A DNA stretch of 64,000 bases from Flammeovirgaceae bacterium SG7u.111 (GTDB lineage Bacteria; Bacteroidota; Bacteroidia; Cytophagales; Flammeovirgaceae). Below the pieces are notes generated by a model, which had not been told where the DNA came from, did no database searches, and was given only the letters and a program-made list of their open reading frames with translations. The position numbers were made by a program, and so were the translations under genes. Location: the NCBI GenBank assembly GCA_034044135.1, contig CP139021.1, forward strand, positions 5,161,635-5,225,634, in the 5' to 3' direction. Position 1 is the first letter of the stretch. The number at the start of each line of letters is the position of its first letter. Shown in pieces: positions 28,798-36,558 of this stretch.

Positions 28798-29387
28798 ATG
28801 AAATGAAAGCCCTGTGGGAAAACATGGGCAAAGAAATGGAAAAACAAAAAGTATTAACCCATAAACTTATAGTAGACATGACGAAGGAAAAATACCAGAA
28901 CAGATTACAAAAAATTATCCGCATTGAAGGCGCTGGCACTATTATATGCATAATATACGCTGGCGTAATCTTATTCAACTTTGGCAAACTGGAGGCTTGG
29001 TACTTGGAAGCCCTTGGGATATTTTCCATTTTGGTGTTCCTGCTGTTGCCCTATTTCTCTCTAAAAACGATAGTTAACCTCAAAAAGCTAGACATAGGAA
29101 TAGCGACATACAAACAACTGCTTTCTCAGTTTGCCATCAGACGAAAACGCTTTTTCTATGTTCAAAAAATGGGAGTGGTTCTCGGCTTTTTGTTGGGGGT
29201 GGCTATTCTCCCCGTAGTTTCCAAAATAACGAGTAACAAGGATTTCCTTGCCGAAAGCCAATATTGGATGTTTCTATACATTCCTTTTCTAGTCATCTCC
29301 TTGTTCTTTTTTAGCCGCTGGACATTGGGTAAATATGCCCGGATAGCCGACTCTGCAGAGAACTTATTAAAAGACCTTGAGGAATAA
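28788..29387 (+). CDS. Membrane protein co-translated with the ECF sigma factor, possible anti-sigma
   Basis: A 199-residue protein with a cytosolic N-terminal helix (MELDEMKALWENMGKEMEKQ) and hydrophobic segments near 52-66, 75-92, 128-145 and 162-178. The topology and gene order (ATG inside the sigma gene) fit the sigma partner proteins seen widely in Bacteroidota. It has no recognised anti-sigma domain such as FecR or zinc-finger, so anti-sigma function is inference from context only. A terminator follows. Confidence 0.6.
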   Translation: MELDEMKALWENMGKEMEKQKVLTHKLIVDMTKEKYQNRLQKIIRIEGAGTIICIIYAGVILFNFGKLEAWYLEALGIFSILVFLLLPYFSLKTIVNLKKLDIGIATYKQLLSQFAIRRKRFFYVQKMGVVLGFLLGVAILPVVSKITSNKDFLAESQYWMFLYIPFLVISLFFFSRWTLGKYARIADSAENLLKDLEE

Positions 29388-29402
29388 ACCCAAAACAACC
29401 CG

Positions 29403-29442
29403 AACTATTTCCCTCTTTAGTTTCCTAAAGGGGAAATAGTTT
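29403..29442. terminator. Bidirectional terminator
   Basis: AACTATTTCCC and GGGAAATAGTT pair across an internal TTTAG/CTAAA step. It lies between the convergent genes ending at 29387 and 29455. Confidence 0.7.
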
Positions 29443-29454
29443 GCTAAATTTTAG

Positions 29455-30753
29455 CTACTGCACTTTAGCCAAATCTTTAATACCCTCAACCAACCTATCC
29501 ATTTCTTTGGTATTGGTGTACACATGCGGGGTTACCCTCATTCCTGTATACTTCCCGTTTTTATCAGATTTATAGGTCAGGTGAACGTGATAATCTTTGT
29601 ATAATCTGTCAACCACATCTCTTTCATCCATATTTTTTAGAGAAAAAGAACCTAATGCACAGGCATACTCGGGTTTTAAAGAAGTTTTAACTTCTACATT
29701 AGGAATATCGGCTACTCGTGTAATCCAATAATCCTTCAGATAGCGCAACCTTGCTTCTTTGCGCTCGCCCCCAATGGTGTTGTGAAAATAAATAGCCCTG
29801 GCTATGGAAAGCTCGGCCGGCAGGTTGCGAGTGCCAAATGTTGAAAACTTGTTTATATCATCGCTCTGAGGATCTTCATGGGTAAAGAGTGGCCAAAGTT
29901 TTTTGATCTCCTTCTTTTTCACATACAACATCCCCGTGCCAAAAGGAGCACAAAGCCACTTATGTAGGCTTGTCCCATAAAAATCACAGCCGAGATCTGA
30001 AATCTTAAAATTAAGGTGGGCAAATGCATGGGCTCCATCTACCAACACTTTTATTTCCGGATTGATTTTCTTTACCGCAGCGGTGATTTTCTTCACGGGC
30101 ATGATATTTCCGTTCAGGTTATTTACATGGGTGATGGTAACTACTTTGGTTTTCTCAGTAACAGCATTTGTGTAAGCATTTACTATTGTATCATCATCTT
30201 CAATAGGGAGGTCGAACGAAACCCACTTCAACACTATACCGTACCTCGCTTCTGCCTCTTCCCATGTGTTCATTACCGAAGTATAATCTTGCTCACACAA
30301 AACCACTTCGTCACCCTTGGCGTAATCCATTCCCCAAATCACCGTATTAATCGCTTCAGTCGTATTTCTGTTGACAGCAATCTCTTCAGGACTACACCCA
30401 GCCAAGACAGCAAGTTGTTCCCTTACCGAATCCGAAATAGAACCTTTGCTCCACATATGCATAGAAGGGATAGTATTGAACTCCTTTGTATAATGTTCAA
30501 ATACTTCCTGAACCACTTTGGGTTGTGGGCTCACACCTCCATTATTGAGGTTGGCAATGGTGGTAGAAACTGAATATTCATTTCGCACCCAATCCCAAAT
30601 AAATTCATCTTCTGCAAATTGGGGAAGCCCCCTCCAAACTTGCTGTTCTTCCAATGAGGCATTTGCCAAATGGGGAAAGCCGATACTGGCTGTAGTTGCT
30701 AAAGCTGTAGCCGCTTTGCATCCTTTTTTCAAGAATTTTCTTCTACTACTCAT
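29455..30753 (-). CDS. Class V aminotransferase, Tat-exported (isopenicillin-N epimerase-like)
   Basis: A 432-residue PLP enzyme of aminotransferase class V. The N-terminus has a twin-arginine signal (SRRKFLKKG, then a hydrophobic stretch to about residue 32), implying export of the folded, PLP-loaded enzyme. Cofactor contacts are visible: NRNTTEAINTVIWG (about 125), the Asp in LVDGAHAFAHL (about 238) and the Schiff-base lysine in YGTSLHKWLCAPFGTGML (about 263). Relatives include isopenicillin N epimerases and cysteine desulfurase-like enzymes; the substrate is unknown. It is convergent with the sigma-partner gene. Confidence 0.85.
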   Translation of the reverse strand: MSSRRKFLKKGCKAATALATTASIGFPHLANASLEEQQVWRGLPQFAEDEFIWDWVRNEYSVSTTIANLNNGGVSPQPKVVQEVFEHYTKEFNTIPSMHMWSKGSISDSVREQLAVLAGCSPEEIAVNRNTTEAINTVIWGMDYAKGDEVVLCEQDYTSVMNTWEEAEARYGIVLKWVSFDLPIEDDDTIVNAYTNAVTEKTKVVTITHVNNLNGNIMPVKKITAAVKKINPEIKVLVDGAHAFAHLNFKISDLGCDFYGTSLHKWLCAPFGTGMLYVKKKEIKKLWPLFTHEDPQSDDINKFSTFGTRNLPAELSIARAIYFHNTIGGERKEARLRYLKDYWITRVADIPNVEVKTSLKPEYACALGSFSLKNMDERDVVDRLYKDYHVHLTYKSDKNGKYTGMRVTPHVYTNTKEMDRLVEGIKDLAKVQ

Positions 30754-31070
30754 AGTGATTTTAGGTCAATAATGTGATAAATACTCGTGTTCCCGATAGT
30801 TGTTGGTAGTAAATAACATTGGCTTTGGTAAATAAATACCTTGGGGAGGGATAGGGTGCGGTTAATACCTAAAGGATAGTTATTCCTAAATTTAATAATT
30901 AAGCGGTCATTATGGGCATGCAAAAACACTTTTCTCATGAAAAAGAAACCAACATATATTGATTTGAAGAGTCAAATTCATTGAGTTTGGTTTGTTAAAA
31001 ACAAGCAAGTTTTTTTTACAACAAGAGACATCGATCCGTATCTTAGTCAAAGACTTCAACCAAACATAAA
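30754..31070. other. Intergenic stretch, 317 bases
   Basis: AT-rich. No RNA gene or reliable promoter is identified. It separates the divergent aminotransferase gene and the small membrane ORFs at 31071-31303. Confidence 0.35.
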
Positions 31071-31181
31071 ATGGAAAGCTCCTATTTTTTACTCGTATTC
31101 ATCATAGGGATAATTCTTTACATTAGGGTTTTTAGCGATTTAACAAAAGCCGAGTTCAAAAGCGATCAACCAAAACACTGA
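31071..31181 (+). CDS. Mini-protein with one membrane segment, first half of a PLDc_N-like pair
   Basis: A 36-codon frame beginning MESSYFLLVFIIGIILYIRV and continuing with FSDLTKAEFKSDQPKH. One transmembrane helix is followed by a polar D-L-x-K-x-x-F stretch, which resembles the first helix of small PLDc_N-type membrane proteins. The TGA at 31179-31181 overlaps the ATG of the next frame by one base (TGATG). Either the two are translationally coupled or they are one gene broken by a frameshift. Confidence 0.4.
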   Translation: MESSYFLLVFIIGIILYIRVFSDLTKAEFKSDQPKH

Positions 31182-31303
31182 TGGCATTATGCATCATTTG
31201 TTCTCCAATTTTAGGGGCAATTCTTTATTTCAGTTCAAGGAACAGGCTGCATGCTTCAAAACCAAGGGAATTTAACCCCCTCTTCAGGAAGACAAGTTTT
31301 TAA
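31181..31303 (+). CDS. Mini-protein with one membrane segment, second half of a PLDc_N-like pair
   Basis: A 40-codon frame (MALCIICSPILGAILYFSSR, then NRLHASKPREF...). The P-I-L-G-A-I-L-Y-F pattern is the hallmark second helix of PLDc_N domains (PLLG-x-x-x-Y). Combined with the preceding 36-residue ORF it would make a normal two-helix protein of about 75 residues. No homology search was possible. Confidence 0.4.
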   Translation: MALCIICSPILGAILYFSSRNRLHASKPREFNPLFRKTSF

Positions 31304-31365
31304 ATGCTTGCTTCTGAGTGGTAAAAAGGTTATATTGATGTATCTCATACACAAAACCAATAGCC

Positions 31366-31821
31366 ATGTCAACTAATGAAAACTTAGGAGGTATATATGC
31401 CCTCAAAGCCTTGTTCTTAGCCGAGTTCATCATAGCATTTTTAATCACTTCTTTTGTCGCACTAGCCACTCACTCCTTTATTTATCTCGACACCGTATTT
31501 AATGGAATAGGAATACTAAATATTGCCACATTTGTAGTGCTATCGGCTATTTTAGCTTATTTGGTAGGAAAACAAGCAAAAAAAATAAGGATAGAGAAAA
31601 CGGGGAAAAGAATCCTGATCAGCTTTACCGCCGCTCTGTTCATTACCCTGCTAGCCACATTACTGACAAGCGTACTTGCCCTGATCTTTAGCCAAACCCC
31701 ACACAGCTTTGCACAAACCCTACAATTACTTGCCCGCAACATATTATGGATGGCTGTTTTGAGCATTTTTCCCCTAACCGTTGCCAGTATCTGGTTTGCC
31801 TATAAGTTGGGAAGAAAGTAA
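31366..31821 (+). CDS. Hypothetical four-helix membrane protein, 151 aa
   Basis: Not recognised. There are four hydrophobic segments (about 15-37, 45-65, 84-105 and 122-145), a basic loop after the second (GKQAKKIRIEKTGKR) and a short cytosolic C-terminus (YKLGRK). No conserved catalytic motif is visible. The start ATG is at 31366. It is convergent with the solute-binding protein gene at 31854. Confidence 0.6.
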   Translation: MSTNENLGGIYALKALFLAEFIIAFLITSFVALATHSFIYLDTVFNGIGILNIATFVVLSAILAYLVGKQAKKIRIEKTGKRILISFTAALFITLLATLLTSVLALIFSQTPHSFAQTLQLLARNILWMAVLSIFPLTVASIWFAYKLGRK

Positions 31822-31853
31822 AAAAAAGTACTGTGCTACATAAAAGTAAAAGC

Positions 31854-32828
31854 CTAAAAATTAAAATTCAGGATTTTTACTTTGCCCATATCCTCTTGCG
31901 ATACTTGTGGCTGTTTGTACTGTTGGGGCACGTTGTCCCAATTTTTGTATTTATTTCCTCCTACGTAATAGCCTCCACTTGAAGAGAGGGTGGAAGGTGT
32001 GTTCTGAAGATATACATTGTAGCTGCTTGTGGGCGCCGAGTTGCCCGCTTTCCCGTTGAGCACCATTTCCAATTTCCCATCACCATCTATATCGACATTT
32101 ATCCAGTTGAGCTTTAGAATACGGTTATAACTTCCATCAACCACCATTTTCATGATTTCTTCATTGAACCCATCAATAATTTTTTGGGCATCGGGCAAAT
32201 CTTTGCGAAGGGCAAAATGTAATGATCGAACCACTAGTGGAACAGCACCTACTTCAAGGTATGTGGCAACCTCTTCTTGCTGATAAAGCAACATATTTTG
32301 AATCAATAGCGCATCTACTAACATGTATTCTACTTCACTCTTAAGCAAACTTTCTAGGTTCGCTTGGTCACTTTCTCCTGGCACAAATTCTATATCGATA
32401 GCAGACTCTACCTGCTCTCCATAAGCATACGAGCCTACTACCGCCACTTTTTTACCTTTCAAGTCGGAAAGTGAACTTGCACTTACATCCGAGCCTTTTC
32501 GCCCGACCAAAATCAACTGATTTTGTAAATAAGGCATTGAAAACAAGAGAAACTCTTCACGCTCAGGGCTTTTCCAAAGCGCCGCACTTCCATCATACGT
32601 TCCATCTTTGAGACTTGACAATACATCTTCAAAAGCAAGAATTTCAGTAGATGTTTTATTACCCTTTCTGTTCAAGGCATTTTCTACCAAATCGCTGGCG
32701 AAAGCCTTTTCGCCTTCTACATTGGTAAAAGGAGGCCATACATCGGAGGCTAATTTGAGTTGGACAGACTGGGCAAAAGCGCCGAACGTACACAAAAAGA
32801 ATAGAATAGGTAAGAGAAGAGGTCTCAT
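31854..32828 (-). CDS. Periplasmic solute-binding protein, family 3
   Basis: A 324-residue exported protein. Signal peptide 1-19 (cleaved after AFA), then a family 3 (PAAT type) fold: LKLASDVWPPFTNVEGEKAF (about 24-43), GKKVAVVGSYAYG (about 129-141) and YMLVDALLIQNML (about 168-180). The C-terminal tail beyond the normal fold carries DIDGDGKLEMVLNGK (about 249-263), an EF-hand/FG-GAP-like calcium loop, and a low-complexity Tyr/Gln/Asn-rich end. No ABC permease is nearby, so it may act as a sensor or lone binder. A terminator for the next gene separates it from the SpoIIE operon. Confidence 0.75.
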   Translation of the reverse strand: MRPLLLPILFFLCTFGAFAQSVQLKLASDVWPPFTNVEGEKAFASDLVENALNRKGNKTSTEILAFEDVLSSLKDGTYDGSAALWKSPEREEFLLFSMPYLQNQLILVGRKGSDVSASSLSDLKGKKVAVVGSYAYGEQVESAIDIEFVPGESDQANLESLLKSEVEYMLVDALLIQNMLLYQQEEVATYLEVGAVPLVVRSLHFALRKDLPDAQKIIDGFNEEIMKMVVDGSYNRILKLNWINVDIDGDGKLEMVLNGKAGNSAPTSSYNVYLQNTPSTLSSSGGYYVGGNKYKNWDNVPQQYKQPQVSQEDMGKVKILNFNF

Positions 32829-32908
32829 ACAGCTTTAGTTAAATGTTAAGAGCTGTAATATAAGTTGAATTTTGGATAAGAAAAGAAAATATATAGATGG
32901 AAATAAAA

Positions 32909-32932
32909 AAAGCAGCGGTATCCCGCTGCTTT
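32909..32932 (-). terminator. Terminator after the SpoIIE phosphatase gene
   Basis: AAAGCAGCGG and CCGCTGCTTT form a 10-bp stem with a 4-base loop; on the minus strand it is followed by TTTTTT. It begins 5 bases past the stop codon of the gene at 32937. Confidence 0.85.
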
Positions 32933-32936
32933 CTTC

Positions 32937-35522
32937 CTACGCTTTTAGTGCTATTACCGTAATATCATCTCGCTGCTCGGTAAACTCTTGATGTTTGTCC
33001 AAAGCCTCCTCAAACTCGCCTTGCTGTTTCTCCATAGAAAAACTGTTATTGGCTTCTATCAGGTCTTTAAATTTCTTAGAGCCAAACCTTCTCCTGTTAA
33101 CATCATTCTGATCAATATATCCATCAGTGGTAAGGTACAACAAATCACCTTTGTGAATTAAAAGCTCTCTCGTATTAAAACTCTTGAGCTCTCCTACACT
33201 TTTCCTTCCTCCAATGGAAAGACGATCACTTTTGAGCTGAACTAGCTCTCCTCCTGTTATCACAAACAGAACATGCTTAGCGCCTGCGTACTTTAGCTTC
33301 ACAGTTTCATGCTCTCCATATTCCAATATACAAAAACCTACATCCATCCCATCGTTAATGCTCTGGTCATTACTACTCAGTCTTTCTATTAGGTTTTTGT
33401 TCAAATAATTTAATATGTCGGCAGGATCGTCAAGTTTTTGACGTACAATAGCTTCCGTCAGAATACTATTGCCCATTATAGACATCAAAGCGCCAGGAAC
33501 ACCGTGCCCTGTACAATCTACCACAGCAATAAACTTGAAATTGTCCCTTTCAGAAGCCCAATAGAAATCTCCCGAAACAATATCCTTTGGTTTATAGATC
33601 AAAAAGCTTTCGGGTAGGATATTGTGAAACTTATCTCCAGAAGGTAAAATGCTATTTTGAATTCGCTTTGCATACGCAATACTTTCCATTGTTTTTTGAT
33701 TTTCAACTTCAAGTATTTCCTTTTGCTGAGCTATCATCTCCTGGTTTACCTGTAGCTCTTCGTTGGTCTCATTAATGATAGCATTTTTCTCTTCCAGCTT
33801 TTTACGAGATTTCCTGTTATGAATTAAGCCAAAAACAGCCATCAAGATAATGATTAACGCCAGACCAATAATACCAATTCCATATTTCTTAATCCTTTCT
33901 GCTTCTTTAAGGGCTATATCTTGTAGTTCCTTGTCTTTTTGTAAAAGTGAAATAGCATTTTCTTTCTTCTTCTTCTCTGCCTCTTGCAACTCCTTATTCT
34001 TCTCCAAAAGGGCAATTTGCTGATCTTGCTGCTGTGCTTGAAACTGTTGCTCGGTAAGCATAAGCAATTGCTTCACCCTATCTTTTTCAAGCTGCTGATT
34101 TTTGAGCTCAATAGCTTGCAGTTCTTGATTCCTTTTGGCAAGATCCAATTCTTTCGCTTGCATCGCCATTTGGTTTTCTCTTCTTTCCGCTTCCAAAGCA
34201 AGCTTCTTTAGCTCTTTAGATTTCCTCTCATTTTCCTGGATTAGCTCTCTAATTTCCTCCTCTAGCTGATTAGCATCTGCCTGTTGTTTCAGCATATCTT
34301 CCTGCCTTTCCTTCTCTAAGGCTTTTAACTCCTCATCTAAATCACTGTACTTTTTGCCATACTCCTTCGCTTTTTTTTGCATATCTTCCTTGAGATATAT
34401 CAAGGAAAGTAGTTTATAACTAGTTAGCAATGTCTTTTTTGACTCGATACTTTCACCTATTCTAATAGCAGAAAGAACATCTTTCATTGCTTGGATATTA
34501 TTTCCGCTTATGTAGTAATTAGCTGCTAAATAGTTGAGTGTTTCAGCTTTGCCTTTTTCGTTTTCATTGGTTTTATAAAGATCAAGTGCCTGATTGAAAT
34601 AGAATTTAGCCTTGGCAAATGCTTTCAAATTAGTGTGAGCAACGCCAACATTATTAAGTATTGTTGCTTTTTGCTCTAAAGCCAAGTCTTCTATACTATT
34701 TGCTAAGTCAATAGACTTTTGAAAATACTCGAAAGACTTTTTTTCTTTTTCAAGCCTTTTATAATTAAAGCCCAAATTATTATAAGTTGTACTTAGTTCT
34801 GAAACGTATGCAGGTTCTGTTTCAAGAATCTCAGCAACTTTTTCAGTATATGTCATCGATTTTTCAAAGTCATTTGAAAGCTTTGCCAATGTCGATAAGT
34901 AATTGAGTGTATTGATACTTCCATTGATGTTTTTCTCTTTTTGAAAAATAAGAAGGATGCGAGAATAAACAGTGAATGCCTTATCATAGTTACGAGACTC
35001 TACTTCACAAGCTGCCCAATTTTGTAGAGAGTTCATCTTCATTTCCTTCTCTAGTCTCCCTTCTTTGCTATTAACACAGCTTTTATAATACTCTACTGCT
35101 TTTGGGTAATTTTTTTGAGATTGGTAAAGAAGGGCTATTTGATAGTGCAAGCTCCTGATTTCATTCTCTTTATCGGGAAGTTCTAATAAATATTTCTCCG
35201 CTCTTAAATAGAAAAACATGGCTTCGTCATACTTCTCCAAACGATAGTTACACTGCCCTTGAAGGATTGTACTATTAACCTTACCGTCGAAATAGATGAT
35301 ACTATCCGCCAGGTTAAAAGCTGTTTCAGCATAATCTAGCGATAGCTCAAATTGCTGTCTATAAAAAGCCTTTTTAGAATATGCTAAGAGCTCATCAATC
35401 TTCAACGTATCAGACGACGACTCTATATTATTGAATGACAATGCTTCCACTTCATTTGGCTTAGCTAGTAAACCTACTAAAAGTAAAATAACCAAGGTGT
35501 TATATATTAAAATGATCTTCAT
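32937..35522 (-). CDS. TPR sensor with SpoIIE-type serine phosphatase domain
   Basis: An 861-residue membrane protein. Signal-like N-terminus (1-26), periplasmic TPR array (about 40-400), long Glu/Lys/Gln-rich coiled coil (about 400-545), one transmembrane helix (about 547-567, GIGIIGLALIIILMAVFGLI), a cytosolic coiled coil, and a PP2C/SpoIIE phosphatase domain (about 620-861). The metal-site motifs are present: SGDFYW, VDCTGHGVPGALMS, TDGYIDQ and RDDITVIALKA. Such proteins dephosphorylate phosphoserine, often on anti-sigma antagonists, in response to a periplasmic signal. It is the last gene of the operon starting at 41371, 20 bases after the TonB receptor stop, and lies downstream of the IS. 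Confidence 0.88.
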   Translation of the reverse strand: MKIILIYNTLVILLLVGLLAKPNEVEALSFNNIESSSDTLKIDELLAYSKKAFYRQQFELSLDYAETAFNLADSIIYFDGKVNSTILQGQCNYRLEKYDEAMFFYLRAEKYLLELPDKENEIRSLHYQIALLYQSQKNYPKAVEYYKSCVNSKEGRLEKEMKMNSLQNWAACEVESRNYDKAFTVYSRILLIFQKEKNINGSINTLNYLSTLAKLSNDFEKSMTYTEKVAEILETEPAYVSELSTTYNNLGFNYKRLEKEKKSFEYFQKSIDLANSIEDLALEQKATILNNVGVAHTNLKAFAKAKFYFNQALDLYKTNENEKGKAETLNYLAANYYISGNNIQAMKDVLSAIRIGESIESKKTLLTSYKLLSLIYLKEDMQKKAKEYGKKYSDLDEELKALEKERQEDMLKQQADANQLEEEIRELIQENERKSKELKKLALEAERRENQMAMQAKELDLAKRNQELQAIELKNQQLEKDRVKQLLMLTEQQFQAQQQDQQIALLEKNKELQEAEKKKKENAISLLQKDKELQDIALKEAERIKKYGIGIIGLALIIILMAVFGLIHNRKSRKKLEEKNAIINETNEELQVNQEMIAQQKEILEVENQKTMESIAYAKRIQNSILPSGDKFHNILPESFLIYKPKDIVSGDFYWASERDNFKFIAVVDCTGHGVPGALMSIMGNSILTEAIVRQKLDDPADILNYLNKNLIERLSSNDQSINDGMDVGFCILEYGEHETVKLKYAGAKHVLFVITGGELVQLKSDRLSIGGRKSVGELKSFNTRELLIHKGDLLYLTTDGYIDQNDVNRRRFGSKKFKDLIEANNSFSMEKQQGEFEEALDKHQEFTEQRDDITVIALKA

Positions 35523-35691
35523 ATCAAATCAGTCATTTTCAGTTAGTAAGAATAATTTAAGCCTAGTAAATAAATCGGCCTTACCCTATCTGAGTAAATA
35601 AATTCAGGGTTGTCACTTGACAATAAATTTTTAGCATTTACAAAAACACTAAACCTTTCAAAAATATTATTGTACGAAACCTTTATATTAA

Positions 35692-36558
35692 GAGCATGTT
35701 TAAATTTTGAAAAGAGCCGGGCAGGCTAAAACTTTGTAGTGACGAAACAACAAAGTTTATGGAAACAGGATATACCCGCTTGACCTCCCGGCAATGGCAA
35801 TATATAAAAGAATATCTTCCCGTGGAAAGGAAACGCAAATATGACCTCAGGGACGTGGTGGACTCGATCTTGTACTGCATGCGCAGCGGACAGCAGTGGC
35901 GCAGCCTCTCGGGCGAGGGACGCCCTCCTTGGAATGTGGTATACTATTATTTCCGCAAGTGGCAGGGGGACAACACGCTTTTTCGGCTGAACGCGGCACT
36001 CAACCAACTAGAGCGCAAGAGGAAGGGCAAGAAGGCGACCCCGAGCATGCTTTCCATTGATAGCCAGTCGGTAAAGTGCGCGCCTTTTATCGGGCAGGAC
36101 ACGGGGCTGGACGGCAACAAGAAGGTGAACGGGAGAAAAAGGCACGTCATCACCGATACGCTCGGGCTGGTATGGGGAGTGGTCGCCACTGGCGCCAACG
36201 AGCATGACGGCACGATAGGGCAACGGGTGGTGGAGCCCCTCTTGGGCTACCTGCACAGGATGGAAAAGATCCTGGCAGACCAGGCCTATAAAAAGAAGTT
36301 CACCGGATGGGTAGAGGACAACATAAGGGGCGTAGAGGTCGAGATATCCTCTTGTCCCCCAACCCCCAGGGGCTTTGTGCCCATCAAGTGGAGATGGGTC
36401 ACCGAGAGGACATTCGGCACGTTCAATTTCTTCCGGAGGCTGTCCAAAGACTATGAAAAAACTACCAAAAGCCAAGAAGCTTGGGTTTTATGGCAAAACT
36501 GCCAAATAATACTTAATAGGATCAAAAAAATGCCTATTTAAAATTTTTAAACATGATC
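35692..36558 (+). mobile_element. IS5-family insertion sequence, 867 bp, with TAA target duplication
   Basis: Terminal inverted repeats: left GAGCATGTTTAAA at 35692, right complement GATCATGTTTAAA ending at 36558 (12 of 13 identical). Direct TAA repeats flank it at 35689-35691 and 36559-36561, the TNA duplication expected for several IS5 subgroups. A single transposase gene fills the element, on the strand opposite to the interrupted receptor gene. It looks recent and complete. Confidence 0.93.
35759..36541 (+). CDS. IS5-family transposase
   Basis: A 260-residue DDE transposase. The N-terminal helix-turn-helix region is LTSRQWQYIKEYLPVERKRKY and WRSLSGEGRPPWNVVYYYFR, typical of the family. 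Catalytic triad candidates: first Asp in SIDSQSVK (about 98), second Asp in ILADQAYKKKF (about 178), Glu in WVTERTFGTFNFFRRLSKDYE (about 220). The length is normal for a single-frame IS5/ISL2-type enzyme, with no frameshift. It appears intact. Confidence 0.93.
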   Translation: METGYTRLTSRQWQYIKEYLPVERKRKYDLRDVVDSILYCMRSGQQWRSLSGEGRPPWNVVYYYFRKWQGDNTLFRLNAALNQLERKRKGKKATPSMLSIDSQSVKCAPFIGQDTGLDGNKKVNGRKRHVITDTLGLVWGVVATGANEHDGTIGQRVVEPLLGYLHRMEKILADQAYKKKFTGWVEDNIRGVEVEISSCPPTPRGFVPIKWRWVTERTFGTFNFFRRLSKDYEKTTKSQEAWVLWQNCQIILNRIKKMPI

